From the NCBI GenBank assembly GCA_900315285.1, contig OMYO01000029.1, forward strand, positions 1 through 34,858: DNA of 34,858 nucleotides, written 5' to 3'. Positions 20,908 to 29,129 of this stretch are shown piece after piece; the stretch's first letter is position 1; every line of letters starts with the position of its first letter. The translations under genes and the position numbers were made by a program. The notes under the pieces are model-generated. The model did no database searches. It was given only the letters and a program-made list of their open reading frames with translations, and had not been told where the DNA came from. Source of the stretch: an uncultured Eubacteriales bacterium. Its GTDB lineage: Bacteria > Bacillota > Clostridia > Oscillospirales > Acutalibacteraceae.

Positions 20908-22089
20908 TCACATCTCACCCCGGCGGACAAAGACAAATTTTACGTTCTCGACGCATCGGTCGATCATGGGTTCGTAGTCCATTTTCGCCTCTGCCTGCTC
21001 AATGCGCTCCATGCTCGGATGGAGTTTCGGATGCTTCGGCGTGAAGACCGTACAGCAGTCCTCGTAGGGCTCAATGGATGTATCAAAAGTTCCGATTTCC
21101 CGGGACGTATCAATGATGTCGATTTTGTCGGAGCCGATGAGGGGACGGAGCACCGGCAGGTCGGAGACCGCGTCGGTGCAGCGGATGGCGTCCAGCGTCT
21201 GGGATGCCACCTGACCCAGGGACTCTCCGGTAATGAGGGCACCGCAGTCGTTCTCCTCGGCAATGCGGCTGGCCACACGCATCATCATGCGGCGCATGAT
21301 GATGGTGAAAAACTCCTCCGGACAGTCGTCCTTGATGTGCTCCTGGATTTCTGTGAACGGCACAATGAAGAACTTCATGTTGCCGGCGTACTCTGCGACC
21401 TCATACATGAGCTCCGTGACCTTCTGTTCCGCACGGGCGCTGGTGTAGGGGGGCGATGCAAAGTGGATTCCCGTAAGGATAAGTCCCCGCTTTGCCATGG
21501 TGTAGGCAGCCACCGGGCTGTCAATGCCGCCGGAGATCAGGATGGCGGCCTTGCCGCTCGTGCCCACCGGCAGTCCGCCGGCGCCGCGCAGCTGGTTGCC
21601 GTGGACGTAGGCGCCCTGCTGGCGCACCTCGACGTTGACGACCATGTCCGGGTTGTGGACATCCACTGAGAGGTTCGGGTGCCGTTTTAAGAGGTAGCCG
21701 CCGAGTTCCCGGGAGATCTCCGGGCTGTTCAGCGGGAACGTCTTGTCGGCGCGCTTGGACTCGACCTTGAACGTGTCGACCATGTCGAGCTCCGGGCCAA
21801 GGTACTCCTCCGCCGTGCGGAGGATATCCTGCATATTTTTCGTGGCAACAGCGGCGCGGGAGAAGGCGGCAATACCGAAGACCTTGCGCACTTCCTCCAC
21901 GGCGGCATCCATATCCGGATTCTCCTCGGTGGGCTCAATGCGGATGGTGGACTGGGACTTCGTGATCTCACATGGCATGACGCCCTTCATGCGCCTTTTC
22001 AGGTTCTTCATGAGAGCGCCCTCAAAGGAGCCGCGATTTAAGCCCTTCAGCGCCAGCTCGCCGTTCTTTATCAGAATGATCTCTTTCAT
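20908..22089 (-). CDS. thiI: tRNA 4-thiouridine synthetase ThiI, without rhodanese domain
   Basis: The 393-residue protein activates uridine 8 of tRNA with ATP for thiolation and supplies sulfur for thiamine. It has an N-terminal ferredoxin-like and THUMP region (about 1-165) and a PP-loop ATPase with SGGIDS (186-191). Cys345-Cys346 (YEDCCTVF) matches the sulfur-receiving Cys region. The C-terminal rhodanese domain of the E. coli enzyme is absent, as in Bacillus-type ThiI, where a dedicated desulfurase gives sulfur directly. That partner gene is immediately upstream here. I set the start at ATG 22089, with GGAGA before it; the longer frame upstream lies inside the desulfurase gene. Confidence 0.93.
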   Translation of the reverse strand: MKEIILIKNGELALKGLNRGSFEGALMKNLKRRMKGVMPCEITKSQSTIRIEPTEENPDMDAAVEEVRKVFGIAAFSRAAVATKNMQDILRTAEEYLGPELDMVDTFKVESKRADKTFPLNSPEISRELGGYLLKRHPNLSVDVHNPDMVVNVEVRQQGAYVHGNQLRGAGGLPVGTSGKAAILISGGIDSPVAAYTMAKRGLILTGIHFASPPYTSARAEQKVTELMYEVAEYAGNMKFFIVPFTEIQEHIKDDCPEEFFTIIMRRMMMRVASRIAEENDCGALITGESLGQVASQTLDAIRCTDAVSDLPVLRPLIGSDKIDIIDTSREIGTFDTSIEPYEDCCTVFTPKHPKLHPSMERIEQAEAKMDYEPMIDRCVENVKFVFVRRGEM

Positions 22090-22100
22090 GTAATCTCCAA

Positions 22101-23240
22101 TCAGTGTTTTCTCAGGGTGGCAATGGCGTCGCTTACGCACTGTGCCGTATAGTCGACCTCTTCCTGCGTGTTGAAGCGGGAGAAGCTGACGCGGACCGCG
22201 GAGTCGATGCGCTCCGGTGGTATCTTCATTTCCTCCAGCACCCGGCTGCGATGCCCCTTGGAACACGCCGAGCCGGTGGAGACATAGACCCCACGCTCAC
22301 TCAGGAAATTCCGCATGACTTCCGACGGGATACCCGGTGCCGAGAAATTCAGGACATAGGGCAGTGCGTCCTCGCCGGAGTTGATGACAACGGAAGTTTC
22401 CGGGTTCTGCGCAAGAAGCTGTTCCACGAGGGAATCCCGCAGAGTCTTCACATGGGAATAATTCTGGTCCAGATCCCCCACCGCGTCCATGGCGGCAGCG
22501 AAACCAGCTATGTTCGGCATGGCCTCTGTGCCGGAACGGAGACCGCGCTCCTGTCCTCCTCCAAGGAGGTACGGGAGAATGCGGATTCCCTTCTTCACAT
22601 AGAGAAGGCCGACGCCCTTCGGGCCGTGGATTTTATGGCCACTGGCGGAGACGAGGTCTGCCCCCATCTGTCTCGGAACAACAGGCAGTTTGCCGAAGGC
22701 CTGGACACAGTCACAGTGGATAAGGGCGGGCGATGCAGCCTTCGTCACGGCCGCACGGGCCGCCTTGATGGGCTGAATGGACCCAACCTCGTTATTCACA
22801 TACATTATACTGATAAGTATGGTTTTTTTATTAACGGCATTTTTCAAATCCGTGACGGAGATTCGGCCATCCTTATCCACCGGCAGCCGGACCACCTCAA
22901 AGCCGTCCTCCTCAAGACGCTGCATGGGGAGTTCCACGCTGGGGTGCTCAATGTCGGTGGTAATGATTCGGTTCCCGCGTCTTTTCAATGCCCGGACTGC
23001 CCCAAAGATTGCCAGATTGTTGCTGTCCGTACCGCATCCGGTAAATATGACCTCATCCGGCGACGCCTTGAGATGCTTTGCCGCGGTCTTGCGGCACTCC
23101 GTGAGGAGATCGTTGGCGCTGTCCCCCACAGAGTGGAGCGAGGACGGGTTGCCCCAGCGGTTCGTCAGTGCATCCATGGCCGCGTCCACCGCCTCGGAGC
23201 AGGGCTTCGTCGTGGCACTGTTGTCGAGATAGCACTCCAT
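22101..23240 (-). CDS. Cysteine desulfurase (NifS/IscS family, NifZ-type partner of ThiI)
   Basis: The 379-residue PLP enzyme removes sulfur from cysteine as a persulfide. It opens with YLDNSATTKP, has the PLP-binding Lys in SGHKIHGPKG, the conserved GTEAMPNIAGFAAA, and the active-site Cys loop in STGSACS. Linkage to thiI without a rhodanese domain indicates that it serves tRNA thiolation and possibly thiamine synthesis. The gene begins directly after the rpe stop (TAA then ATG), which suggests translational coupling. Confidence 0.93.
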   Translation of the reverse strand: MECYLDNSATTKPCSEAVDAAMDALTNRWGNPSSLHSVGDSANDLLTECRKTAAKHLKASPDEVIFTGCGTDSNNLAIFGAVRALKRRGNRIITTDIEHPSVELPMQRLEEDGFEVVRLPVDKDGRISVTDLKNAVNKKTILISIMYVNNEVGSIQPIKAARAAVTKAASPALIHCDCVQAFGKLPVVPRQMGADLVSASGHKIHGPKGVGLLYVKKGIRILPYLLGGGQERGLRSGTEAMPNIAGFAAAMDAVGDLDQNYSHVKTLRDSLVEQLLAQNPETSVVINSGEDALPYVLNFSAPGIPSEVMRNFLSERGVYVSTGSACSKGHRSRVLEEMKIPPERIDSAVRVSFSRFNTQEEVDYTAQCVSDAIATLRKH

Positions 23241-23921
23241 TTAGGCGAGGTCCTTTCTGAAATTCTCATCGGCGGCCCGCCGGATGGCGGCGACCATGTC
23301 GCCCGCGTCCGGCGCCCTGAAAATGGTGCTGCCGGAGACGAAGCAGTCGGCCCCTGCGGCGGCGCAGTCCGCGGCGTTCTTCTCATTGATGCCTCCGTCC
23401 ACCTGGACGAGGAGCTCCGTGAGCCCGCGGCGGTCGGCCTCGGCCCGGACGGCGCGGATCTTCGGCAGCTGGTCCTCCATAAAGGACTGTCCGCCGAAGC
23501 CCGGCTCCACGGTCATGACCAGCACCATCTCTATGTCCGAGAGGAATGGGAACACGGCCTCGGCCGGGGTGCCCGGCTTCAGTGCAATGCCGGCCTTCAT
23601 GCCGTTTGCATGGATGGCGGCTATGGTCGCCGCCGGGTCACTCTCCGACTCAATATGAAAGTCGTAGATGTCAGTGCCGGCCTTGGCAAAGGGCTCCACA
23701 TATTTCAGCGGTTCGGAAATCATGAGGTGGACGTCGGCCACACTGTGCATGCTCTTTGTGAGCGATGCCACCACCGGCACACCGATCGTAATATTGGGCA
23801 CAAAGTGGCCGTCCATGACGTCAATATGCATCCACTCAGCGCCGGCGCGCTCCATGCGCTCCACCTCTTCGGACATTTTGCCGAAGTCACAGGAGAGCAG
23901 GGAAGGAGAAATAATAGCCAT
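23241..23921 (-). CDS. rpe: Ribulose-phosphate 3-epimerase
   Basis: The 226-residue TIM-barrel enzyme interconverts ribulose 5-phosphate and xylulose 5-phosphate in the pentose phosphate pathway. Landmarks are ISPSLLSCDF at the start, the metal-binding HIDVMDGHFVPNITIG, VMTVEPGFGGQSF and the phosphate-binding VDGGIN and GSTIF. It is the first gene of the seven-gene minus-strand operon, with GGGAGGTT as ribosome site. I see no functional link with the sulfur and sortase genes behind it. Confidence 0.95.
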   Translation of the reverse strand: MAIISPSLLSCDFGKMSEEVERMERAGAEWMHIDVMDGHFVPNITIGVPVVASLTKSMHSVADVHLMISEPLKYVEPFAKAGTDIYDFHIESESDPAATIAAIHANGMKAGIALKPGTPAEAVFPFLSDIEMVLVMTVEPGFGGQSFMEDQLPKIRAVRAEADRRGLTELLVQVDGGINEKNAADCAAAGADCFVSGSTIFRAPDAGDMVAAIRRAADENFRKDLA

Positions 23922-23951
23922 GAGAACCTCCCGGAAAGAAATTGATATAAA

Positions 23952-23979
23952 AGTATATCATATTAAGCCTAAATTGCAA
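23952..23979 (-). promoter_or_regulatory. Promoter of the rpe operon
   Basis: On the minus strand TTGCAA (23974-23979) and TATACT (23952-23957) are separated by 16 bases. The rpe start is about 30 bases downstream. Confidence 0.6.
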
Positions 23980-23998
23980 AAGGAAAGAGCAGTCCGGC

Positions 23999-24021
23999 GG
24001 CGATGCAGCCCGTGCATCGCC
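23999..24021. other. Perfect GC-rich hairpin between divergent rpe and hom
   Basis: GGCGATGCA pairs with TGCATCGCC around the loop GCCCG. There is no adjoining T-run on either strand, so it is not a normal terminator. It lies between the two divergent units. Confidence 0.6.
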
Positions 24022-24112
24022 CCCGCGGAAATTATTTCTTTTATTAACGCGAAGATTATGATAATATATTGAATACTTCTATATTGAAAAGGAATTTTAA
24101 GGGGGATCAGCC

Positions 24113-25351
24113 ATGAATATCGCAGTTTTGGGCTACGGCACCGTCGGCTCCGGTGTGGTTGAAATCATCAACACCAAACACGATGTCATTCTGGGCAGAA
24201 ACTCGAAAGAGGATCTGAACGTAAAATACATTCTGGATCGCCGGGACTTCCCGGGAGACCCCAACGAGGACAAGGTGGTCCACGACTTCAACACCATCCT
24301 CGAGGACGACTCCGTCAAAATCGTGGCTGAGGCCATGGGCGGCGTCCATCCCGCATATGACTTCACTGCTGCAGCTCTGGCTGCCGGCAAGCACGTCGTC
24401 ACCTCCAACAAGGAACTCGTTTCCAAGAAGGGCTCTGAGCTTCTCGCCATTGCCAAGGAGCATAACGTAAACTACATGTTCGAGGCCAGCGTCGGCGGCG
24501 GCATCCCGGTGCTCCGTCCCATCTCCTTTGACCTCGCCGGCAACAACATCCAGAAGGTCAACGGCATTCTGAACGGCACCACGAACTTCATCCTCTCCAA
24601 GATGATCTTCGAGAACCTGACATTTGAGCAGGCCCTGATAATTGCCCAGGACAACGGCTACGCCGAGAAGGATCCCACGGCGGACGTCGAGGGCATTGAC
24701 GCCGTCCGGAAAATCTCTATTCTCAACAACCTGAGCTTCGGCTTCGGCGTTGACCCGGAGCAAATCCACACCGAGGGCATCACTCATATCACCCTCGAGG
24801 ACGTGGCATACGCTGCCAACTATGACTGTGTCATCAAGCTCCTCGGCACCGCCGAGCTGCTCCCCGACGGCAAGGTCTACATCCTTGTCAGCCCGGCCCT
24901 TGTCCACAACACCAGCATGCTCGCCAAGGTCGATGACGTCCTGAACGCCGTCCTCATCCACGGCGACAACGTCGGAGACGTCATGTTCTACGGCCCCGGC
25001 GCCGGCAAACTGCCCACTGCCTCCGCCGTTGTCGGAGACATCGTGGACTGCGCCAACCATAAGGACGAGCGCCGCGAGCTCAACTGGGGCGCCCTCAACA
25101 TGGACCGCGTCGCAGACTACCGGGAAATCCCGAACAAATACTATATCCGCCTCAAGGTCACGGACACCGAGAACGTACAGCACGAGGTGCGCAGCGCTTT
25201 CGGCAACATCTATCTCCTGGCCCGGAGCGGTGCCTATAACGAGGAGCTCGCGTTTATTACCGACTCCCTCACTGAGAATGACGTCCGCGCAAGACTCGAC
25301 TCCCTCAACTCTGTTGTGGTCAAGTCCATGATCCGCGTCGCCACCTGCTGA
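24113..25351 (+). CDS. hom: Homoserine dehydrogenase with ACT domain
   Basis: The 412-residue enzyme reduces aspartate semialdehyde to homoserine, feeding threonine and methionine synthesis. The N-terminal NAD(P) fold begins with VLGYGTVGSGV. The catalytic domain shows VTSNKELVS, the ASVGGGIPVLRP and NGILNGTTNFIL motifs, and DPTADVEGIDAVRKISIL. A C-terminal ACT domain (about 335-412, YYIRLKVTDTENV) suits feedback control by threonine. It is first in a two-gene unit; aspartokinase follows after about 20 bases, so the first and third steps of the pathway are co-expressed. Ribosome site AAGGGGGATC. Confidence 0.95.
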   Translation: MNIAVLGYGTVGSGVVEIINTKHDVILGRNSKEDLNVKYILDRRDFPGDPNEDKVVHDFNTILEDDSVKIVAEAMGGVHPAYDFTAAALAAGKHVVTSNKELVSKKGSELLAIAKEHNVNYMFEASVGGGIPVLRPISFDLAGNNIQKVNGILNGTTNFILSKMIFENLTFEQALIIAQDNGYAEKDPTADVEGIDAVRKISILNNLSFGFGVDPEQIHTEGITHITLEDVAYAANYDCVIKLLGTAELLPDGKVYILVSPALVHNTSMLAKVDDVLNAVLIHGDNVGDVMFYGPGAGKLPTASAVVGDIVDCANHKDERRELNWGALNMDRVADYREIPNKYYIRLKVTDTENVQHEVRSAFGNIYLLARSGAYNEELAFITDSLTENDVRARLDSLNSVVVKSMIRVATC

Positions 25352-25370
25352 CCGAAGAAGGAGTAACACA

Positions 25371-26588
25371 ATGGCACTCATCGTACAGAAGTTCGGCGGT
25401 TCCTCTGTCGCCAACGCAGAGCGCGTCAACAACGTTGCCGACATCGTCGCCAAGACCTACAATGACGGCAATGACGTTGTCGTCGTTGTCTCGGCCCAGG
25501 GCGATACCACCGACGACCTCCTCGCCAAGGCGAAGGAGATCAACCCAAAGGGCTCCAAGCGTGAATTGGACCAGCTGCTCTGCGCTGGAGAGGAAATCTC
25601 CATCGCCCTGCTGGCCATGGCACTCCAGGCCCGCCGCATCCCCGCCATCTCCCTGCTGGGCTGGCAGGCCGGCTTCTACGCCAGCTCCGCCTACACCAGC
25701 GCCCGCATCCACAAGGTGGACACCGAGCGCGTCCGCTCCGAGCTCGACAAAAACAAGGTCGTTGTCGTCGCCGGCTTCCAGGGCATCAACAAGTATGACG
25801 ATGTCACCACGTTCGGCCGCGGCGGTTCCGACACGTCCGCCGTTGCGCTGGCCGCCAGTCTGAACGCGGACCGCTGTCAGTTCTGGAAGGACGTCCGCGG
25901 CATTTACACCACAGACCCGCGCAAGGTCAAGGGCGCCCGCAAGCTCAACGAGATCACCTATGACGAAATGCTGGAGCTCGCCGTCCTCGGCGCACAGGTC
26001 CTGAACAACCGTTCCGTCGAAATGGCAAAGAAATACAGAGTACAGCTGGAAGTCCGTTCCAGCCTCGAACCCGAAATTCCCGGCACAATCGTTAAGGAGG
26101 TTGCCAAAGTGGAAAAGATGCTCATCCGCGGTGTCACCAAAGACTCCCACACCGCCCGTATATCCGTTCTCCGTCTCCCGGACGAGCCCGGCGTCGCCTT
26201 CCAGCTCTTCCAGGCTCTGGCCGCCAAGCACATCAACGTGGACATTATCCTGCAGTCCGTCGGCCGTGACAACACGAAGGACATCACGTTCACGGTCACC
26301 GACACCGAGGCAGAGCTCGCCAAAGAGGCCGTTCTCGAGACCTTTGAGAACATTGACGACTCCAACATCAAAATTGCCACGGACGTCACGAAGGTCTCCA
26401 TTGTCGGCGCCGGCATGGAATCCCACCCCGGCACCGCCGCCCGCATGTTTGAGGCCCTCTACTCCGCCGGCATCAACATCAGCATGATCTCCACCTCGGA
26501 AATCAAAATTTCCGTCCTCGTGAAGACCAAGGACGCCGACCGCGCTGTTGAGGCCGTCCATGACGCATTCTTCCCGGTTGCGAAGTAA
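25371..26588 (+). CDS. lysC: Aspartokinase (class with internal beta-subunit start)
   Basis: The 405-residue enzyme phosphorylates aspartate. The N-terminal kinase domain has VQKFGGSSV, VVVVSAQGDTTDDLL and GRGGSDTSAVALAA; two ACT domains fill the last 160 residues and bind the feedback amino acid. A second start is visible: AAGGAGG at 26094-26100 lies eight bases before an in-frame GTG (26109, codon 247) followed by GluLysMet. This would give a beta subunit of the ACT domains alone, as in Bacillus subtilis aspartokinase II, where the internal start is at the same codon position. The gene follows hom and ends in a terminator. Confidence 0.95.
   Translation: MALIVQKFGGSSVANAERVNNVADIVAKTYNDGNDVVVVVSAQGDTTDDLLAKAKEINPKGSKRELDQLLCAGEEISIALLAMALQARRIPAISLLGWQAGFYASSAYTSARIHKVDTERVRSELDKNKVVVVAGFQGINKYDDVTTFGRGGSDTSAVALAASLNADRCQFWKDVRGIYTTDPRKVKGARKLNEITYDEMLELAVLGAQVLNNRSVEMAKKYRVQLEVRSSLEPEIPGTIVKEVAKVEKMLIRGVTKDSHTARISVLRLPDEPGVAFQLFQALAAKHINVDIILQSVGRDNTKDITFTVTDTEAELAKEAVLETFENIDDSNIKIATDVTKVSIVGAGMESHPGTAARMFEALYSAGINISMISTSEIKISVLVKTKDADRAVEAVHDAFFPVAK
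26094..26111 (+). promoter_or_regulatory. Internal ribosome site and GTG start for aspartokinase beta subunit
   Basis: AAGGAGG, eight-base spacer, GTG in the aspartokinase frame, exactly at the boundary of kinase and ACT domains. Confidence 0.7.
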
Positions 26589-26606
26589 AAATTGGATTAA
26601 AGTAAG

Positions 26607-26638
26607 GGGCTGTATCCGGTTGGGTACAGTCCTTTTTT
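26607..26638 (+). terminator. Terminator of hom-lysC
   Basis: GGGCTGTA (26607-26614) pairs with TACAGTCC (26625-26632) and six T residues follow. The T-run merges into the first hairpin of the array that follows. Confidence 0.88.
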
Positions 26639-26909
26639 ACCGCATCTATTGATTTTTGCGAATGCGGTAAATTTCAATTTTTATTTTTACCGCATTTTGA
26701 ATTTTCCGCCGATGCGGTAAAGGGAAAAACCATTTTCAAGGAAAGTCAGGCCTTAACTTTAGGATACATTCGAGAAAAAAGCAGGATGCGGTAAAAATCA
26801 AGAGCTGCATCGCCCCATTTCCATTACCGCATCGGTCATTTTTTGATGATGCGGTAAAGCCAACAGCATGCAGTTCACCGCATTGCGGATATTTTCAATA
26901 TGCGGTAAA
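26636..26909. repeat. Array of TTTACCGCAT-N16-ATGCGGTAAA interrupted palindromes
   Basis: Four units of 36 bases occur at 26636-26671, 26686-26721, 26823-26858 and 26874-26909. All have 10-base arms (one base varies in the left arm of the third and fourth) and exactly 16 bases between arms. A fifth, with only the right arm intact, is at about 26760-26795. Loop sequences differ but share a T-run near the middle. Start-to-start distances are 50, about 74, about 63 and 51. There are no cas genes nearby and no spacers in the CRISPR sense. Confidence 0.9.
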
Positions 26910-26934
26910 TTCCTTGGGCGATTCAGTCTTTTCT

Positions 26935-26971
26935 CCAAAAAAACAACCCGGGACGCCGCAGCGCTCCGGGT
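26935..26971 (-). terminator. Terminator of the 311-residue protein gene
   Basis: On the minus strand ACCCGGAGCG pairs with GCGTCCCGGGT (26946-26971, one bulge) and is followed by TGTTTTTTT. Confidence 0.8.
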
Positions 26972-26988
26972 CATAATATTATTCAAAA

Positions 26989-27924
26989 TTATTTGCTGCC
27001 ATTCAGGCTCTGCAGCGCATTCTTCTGCGCCCGCTCCTTCGCCGACGGCTTATATGGTTTCGGGTTCAGATACTGGCGAACCTTCTTCCGCTTATTGCCG
27101 GACTGGAAGTACCAGACGACCTTATCCACGGCCGGGCGGAGAGTGTCGTTGCACCAGGTATCCACATATTCAAGGAGCTCGGCGGAGTCCTCGGCCTGCG
27201 AGATCTGAAAACCGAGCAGGGAGACGGCAACAAGGCTCTGGGTGTCTTTTTCGCCCTCGTCGTAGAACAGGTTAAAGGCCTTGAACAGGCGTTTCAGCGT
27301 CTGGCGGTCCTTGCTGCGGATTGTCTTCATGACACGGTCAGCCATGACCTCCTGGAAGTACTCCTCTGGGAGGAAACGGCCATACTTGTCCATGTTCTCG
27401 TCAATTTTCCCGCGGGTCTCCGGGTATATGGCCTCGAGGCGATTCGCCAGGTCCATGGCGTCATACTCCTCGTTGGGATTGTGCTTTTTCTTGCGTCCAG
27501 CGGACGGGGCAGGCTTCTTTTCGGGCTGCTGCGCCTTCTTGGCAGGCTGCTGCTTTCCCTTTCCCTTGGCCGGGGCCTTCGCGTCATCATAGACCGGGGT
27601 CACGCCAAAGAATTTTGCGGCGCTCTCTATGACATCGTTGGCGATGGAGCGCAGTTCCTTTGCGTCAAAGTCCTCCGCACCTGTCTCAAACAGCGTCGTG
27701 GAGAGCTCATGGAACTCCTTGTCGTCGGGCTTGGAGGCGAGGACACGCATGGCAATGCCCTCGAATTCAAGACGAACGGTTCCTGCGTCGCCTGAATAAG
27801 TGACGGACTGGAGGTCTCCCACTTCCTTGATTTTTCCGTTGTCCTCTGCGCTGAGGCCTGCGGCGCCCATGGTGGCAGAGACTGCCTTTAAGAGACCATT
27901 GATGGCTTCTGTCTTTTCGATCAT
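26989..27924 (-). CDS. Cytoplasmic two-domain protein of unknown function
   Basis: The 311-residue product has an N-terminal alpha/beta domain (about 1-110; includes LQSVTYSGDAGTVRLEFEGI). A flexible Lys/Pro/Ala/Gln linker follows (about 117-150; KGKGKQQPAKKAQQPEKKPAP). The helical C-terminal domain (about 155-285) carries LEAIYPETRGKIDENMDKYG, RSKDRQTLKRLFKAFNLFY and NDTLRPAVDKVVWYF. No signal peptide or membrane helix is seen, and I recognise no family. The linker style resembles the Lys-rich segments of the 94-residue and CinA-like proteins in this window. It is a single-gene unit divergent from ddl, with its own terminator. Confidence 0.8.
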   Translation of the reverse strand: MIEKTEAINGLLKAVSATMGAAGLSAEDNGKIKEVGDLQSVTYSGDAGTVRLEFEGIAMRVLASKPDDKEFHELSTTLFETGAEDFDAKELRSIANDVIESAAKFFGVTPVYDDAKAPAKGKGKQQPAKKAQQPEKKPAPSAGRKKKHNPNEEYDAMDLANRLEAIYPETRGKIDENMDKYGRFLPEEYFQEVMADRVMKTIRSKDRQTLKRLFKAFNLFYDEGEKDTQSLVAVSLLGFQISQAEDSAELLEYVDTWCNDTLRPAVDKVVWYFQSGNKRKKVRQYLNPKPYKPSAKERAQKNALQSLNGSK

Positions 27925-28007
27925 ATCTCTATACCTCTATAAGACATCTGGATATAAAACATATGAATTCTAACATAGATGGGCCCTGTTTGTCATCACA
28001 TTTTTAA

Positions 28008-28036
28008 TTGCACGGTACTATCCGGTATGATAAAAT
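28008..28036 (+). promoter_or_regulatory. Promoter of ddl-DUF1934-argS
   Basis: TTGCAC (28008-28013) and TAAAAT (28031-28036) are separated by 17 bases; ddl starts 32 bases downstream. Confidence 0.65.
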
Positions 28037-28067
28037 CGTAGCATATTATATTTGGGAGGAACGATTC

Positions 28068-29129
28068 ATGAAAAACGTACTGGTCGTATTCGGCGGCGTC
28101 TCCAGCGAGCACGACGTCTCCGTTGTCTCGGCTTCCTCGGTTATCCGGAATATCCCGGCGGACAAGTACCGCCTCTTCCTCATGGGCATCACCAAGCAGG
28201 GAGACTGGTATCTCTACGAGGGCAGTCCTGACGACCTCCCCGAGGACCGCTGGCTTGAGCGCGGCACCCGGAAGAAGGCGTTCCTGTCCCCGGACCGCTC
28301 CATCCACGGAATCACCATTCTGGAGGACGGCAAAGCGGTAAACCAGTACATAGACATCATCTTCCCGGTCCTTCACGGCAAGAACGGAGAGGATGGCACC
28401 ATGCAGGGTCTGTTCCAGCTCTCCGGCATCCCCTTTGTGGGCTGTGACATGGCATCCTCTGCCGTAAGCATGGACAAAATTTACACCAATAGCATGGCGG
28501 ACGCCTATGGCATTCCCCAGGCAGCCTGGGACAGCATTACCCGCTACCAGTATGAGTCCGGTGAGAAAAATCTCGAGGCCATAGAAGAATCCCTCGGCTT
28601 CCCCATCTTTGTAAAGCCTGCAAATGCCGGTTCCTCTGTGGGCATCTCCAAGGCCCACAACATGGAGGAACTCAAAGCCGGACTGAAACTGGCGTTCCAG
28701 CACGACGACCGTGTCCTTTTCGAGGAGTTCATTGACGGCTTCGAGGTGGAGTGTGCCGTACTCGGCAACGACAAGACCATGACCGGTGTCGTCGGGCAGA
28801 TCACGCCAGCCAACGAGTTCTACGACTACGACGCTAAGTACGACAACGCCGCCAGCCTTCTCAACATTCCCGCACTTGTTCCAGAGGAGACCCGCAATGA
28901 GGTCGCTACCCAGGCAAAGCGCGTCTTCAGCTGCCTCGGCTGCTCCGGGTTCTCCCGTGTGGACTTCTTCGTCACCCGGGACGACGGGCGCGTTCTCTTC
29001 AATGAAATCAATACCATCCCCGGCTTCACTGACATCTCCATGTACCCGAAGATGATGGACGCCGCAGGCGTCCCCTACGGAGAGCTCTGTGACCGCCTTC
29101 TGCAGCTGGCCGAGGAGAAATGGAGCTGA
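28068..29129 (+). CDS. ddl: D-alanine--D-alanine ligase
   Basis: The 353-residue ATP-grasp enzyme makes the D-Ala-D-Ala dipeptide for peptidoglycan. Features are VVFGGVSSEHDVSVVSA at the start, HGKNGEDGTMQGLFQLSGIPFVG, the ATP-grasp segment FVKPANAGSSVGISK, the omega-loop EFYDYDAKY and the Mg-binding FNEINTIPGFT. The EFYDYDAKY loop is of the D-Ala-adding type, not the lactate type of VanA. I use ATG 28068, with GGGAGG eight bases before it; the longer frame upstream covers the promoter. It overlaps the next gene by ten bases. Confidence 0.95.
   Translation: MKNVLVVFGGVSSEHDVSVVSASSVIRNIPADKYRLFLMGITKQGDWYLYEGSPDDLPEDRWLERGTRKKAFLSPDRSIHGITILEDGKAVNQYIDIIFPVLHGKNGEDGTMQGLFQLSGIPFVGCDMASSAVSMDKIYTNSMADAYGIPQAAWDSITRYQYESGEKNLEAIEESLGFPIFVKPANAGSSVGISKAHNMEELKAGLKLAFQHDDRVLFEEFIDGFEVECAVLGNDKTMTGVVGQITPANEFYDYDAKYDNAASLLNIPALVPEETRNEVATQAKRVFSCLGCSGFSRVDFFVTRDDGRVLFNEINTIPGFTDISMYPKMMDAAGVPYGELCDRLLQLAEEKWS

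Larger units (their letters stand above)
26589..26945. other. Gene-free gap occupied by a hairpin array
   Basis: No gene is supported in this stretch of about 350 bases. It holds the lysC terminator, the TTTACCGCAT/ATGCGGTAAA array and, at its right side, the start of the terminator of the minus-strand gene. Confidence 0.75.

Noticed and set aside
22104..23945. Very long open frame on the plus strand opposite cysteine desulfurase and rpe
   Set aside because: It is antisense to two well-recognised genes with conserved motifs; long opposite frames are expected in GC-rich coding DNA with C/G-ending codons.
23922..24112. Lysine riboswitch or T-box before hom-lysC
   Set aside because: The leader is too short and I see neither the T-box sequence nor the folded lysine-riboswitch elements; only one hairpin is present.
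24107..26561. Long open frames on the minus strand opposite hom and lysC
   Set aside because: They are shadows of certain genes and have Val/Asp/Gly-rich composition without any domain.
26636..26909. CRISPR array
   Set aside because: Repeats are palindromic arms around 16-base loops with irregular spacing, not 25-40 base direct repeats with spacers, and there are no cas genes.
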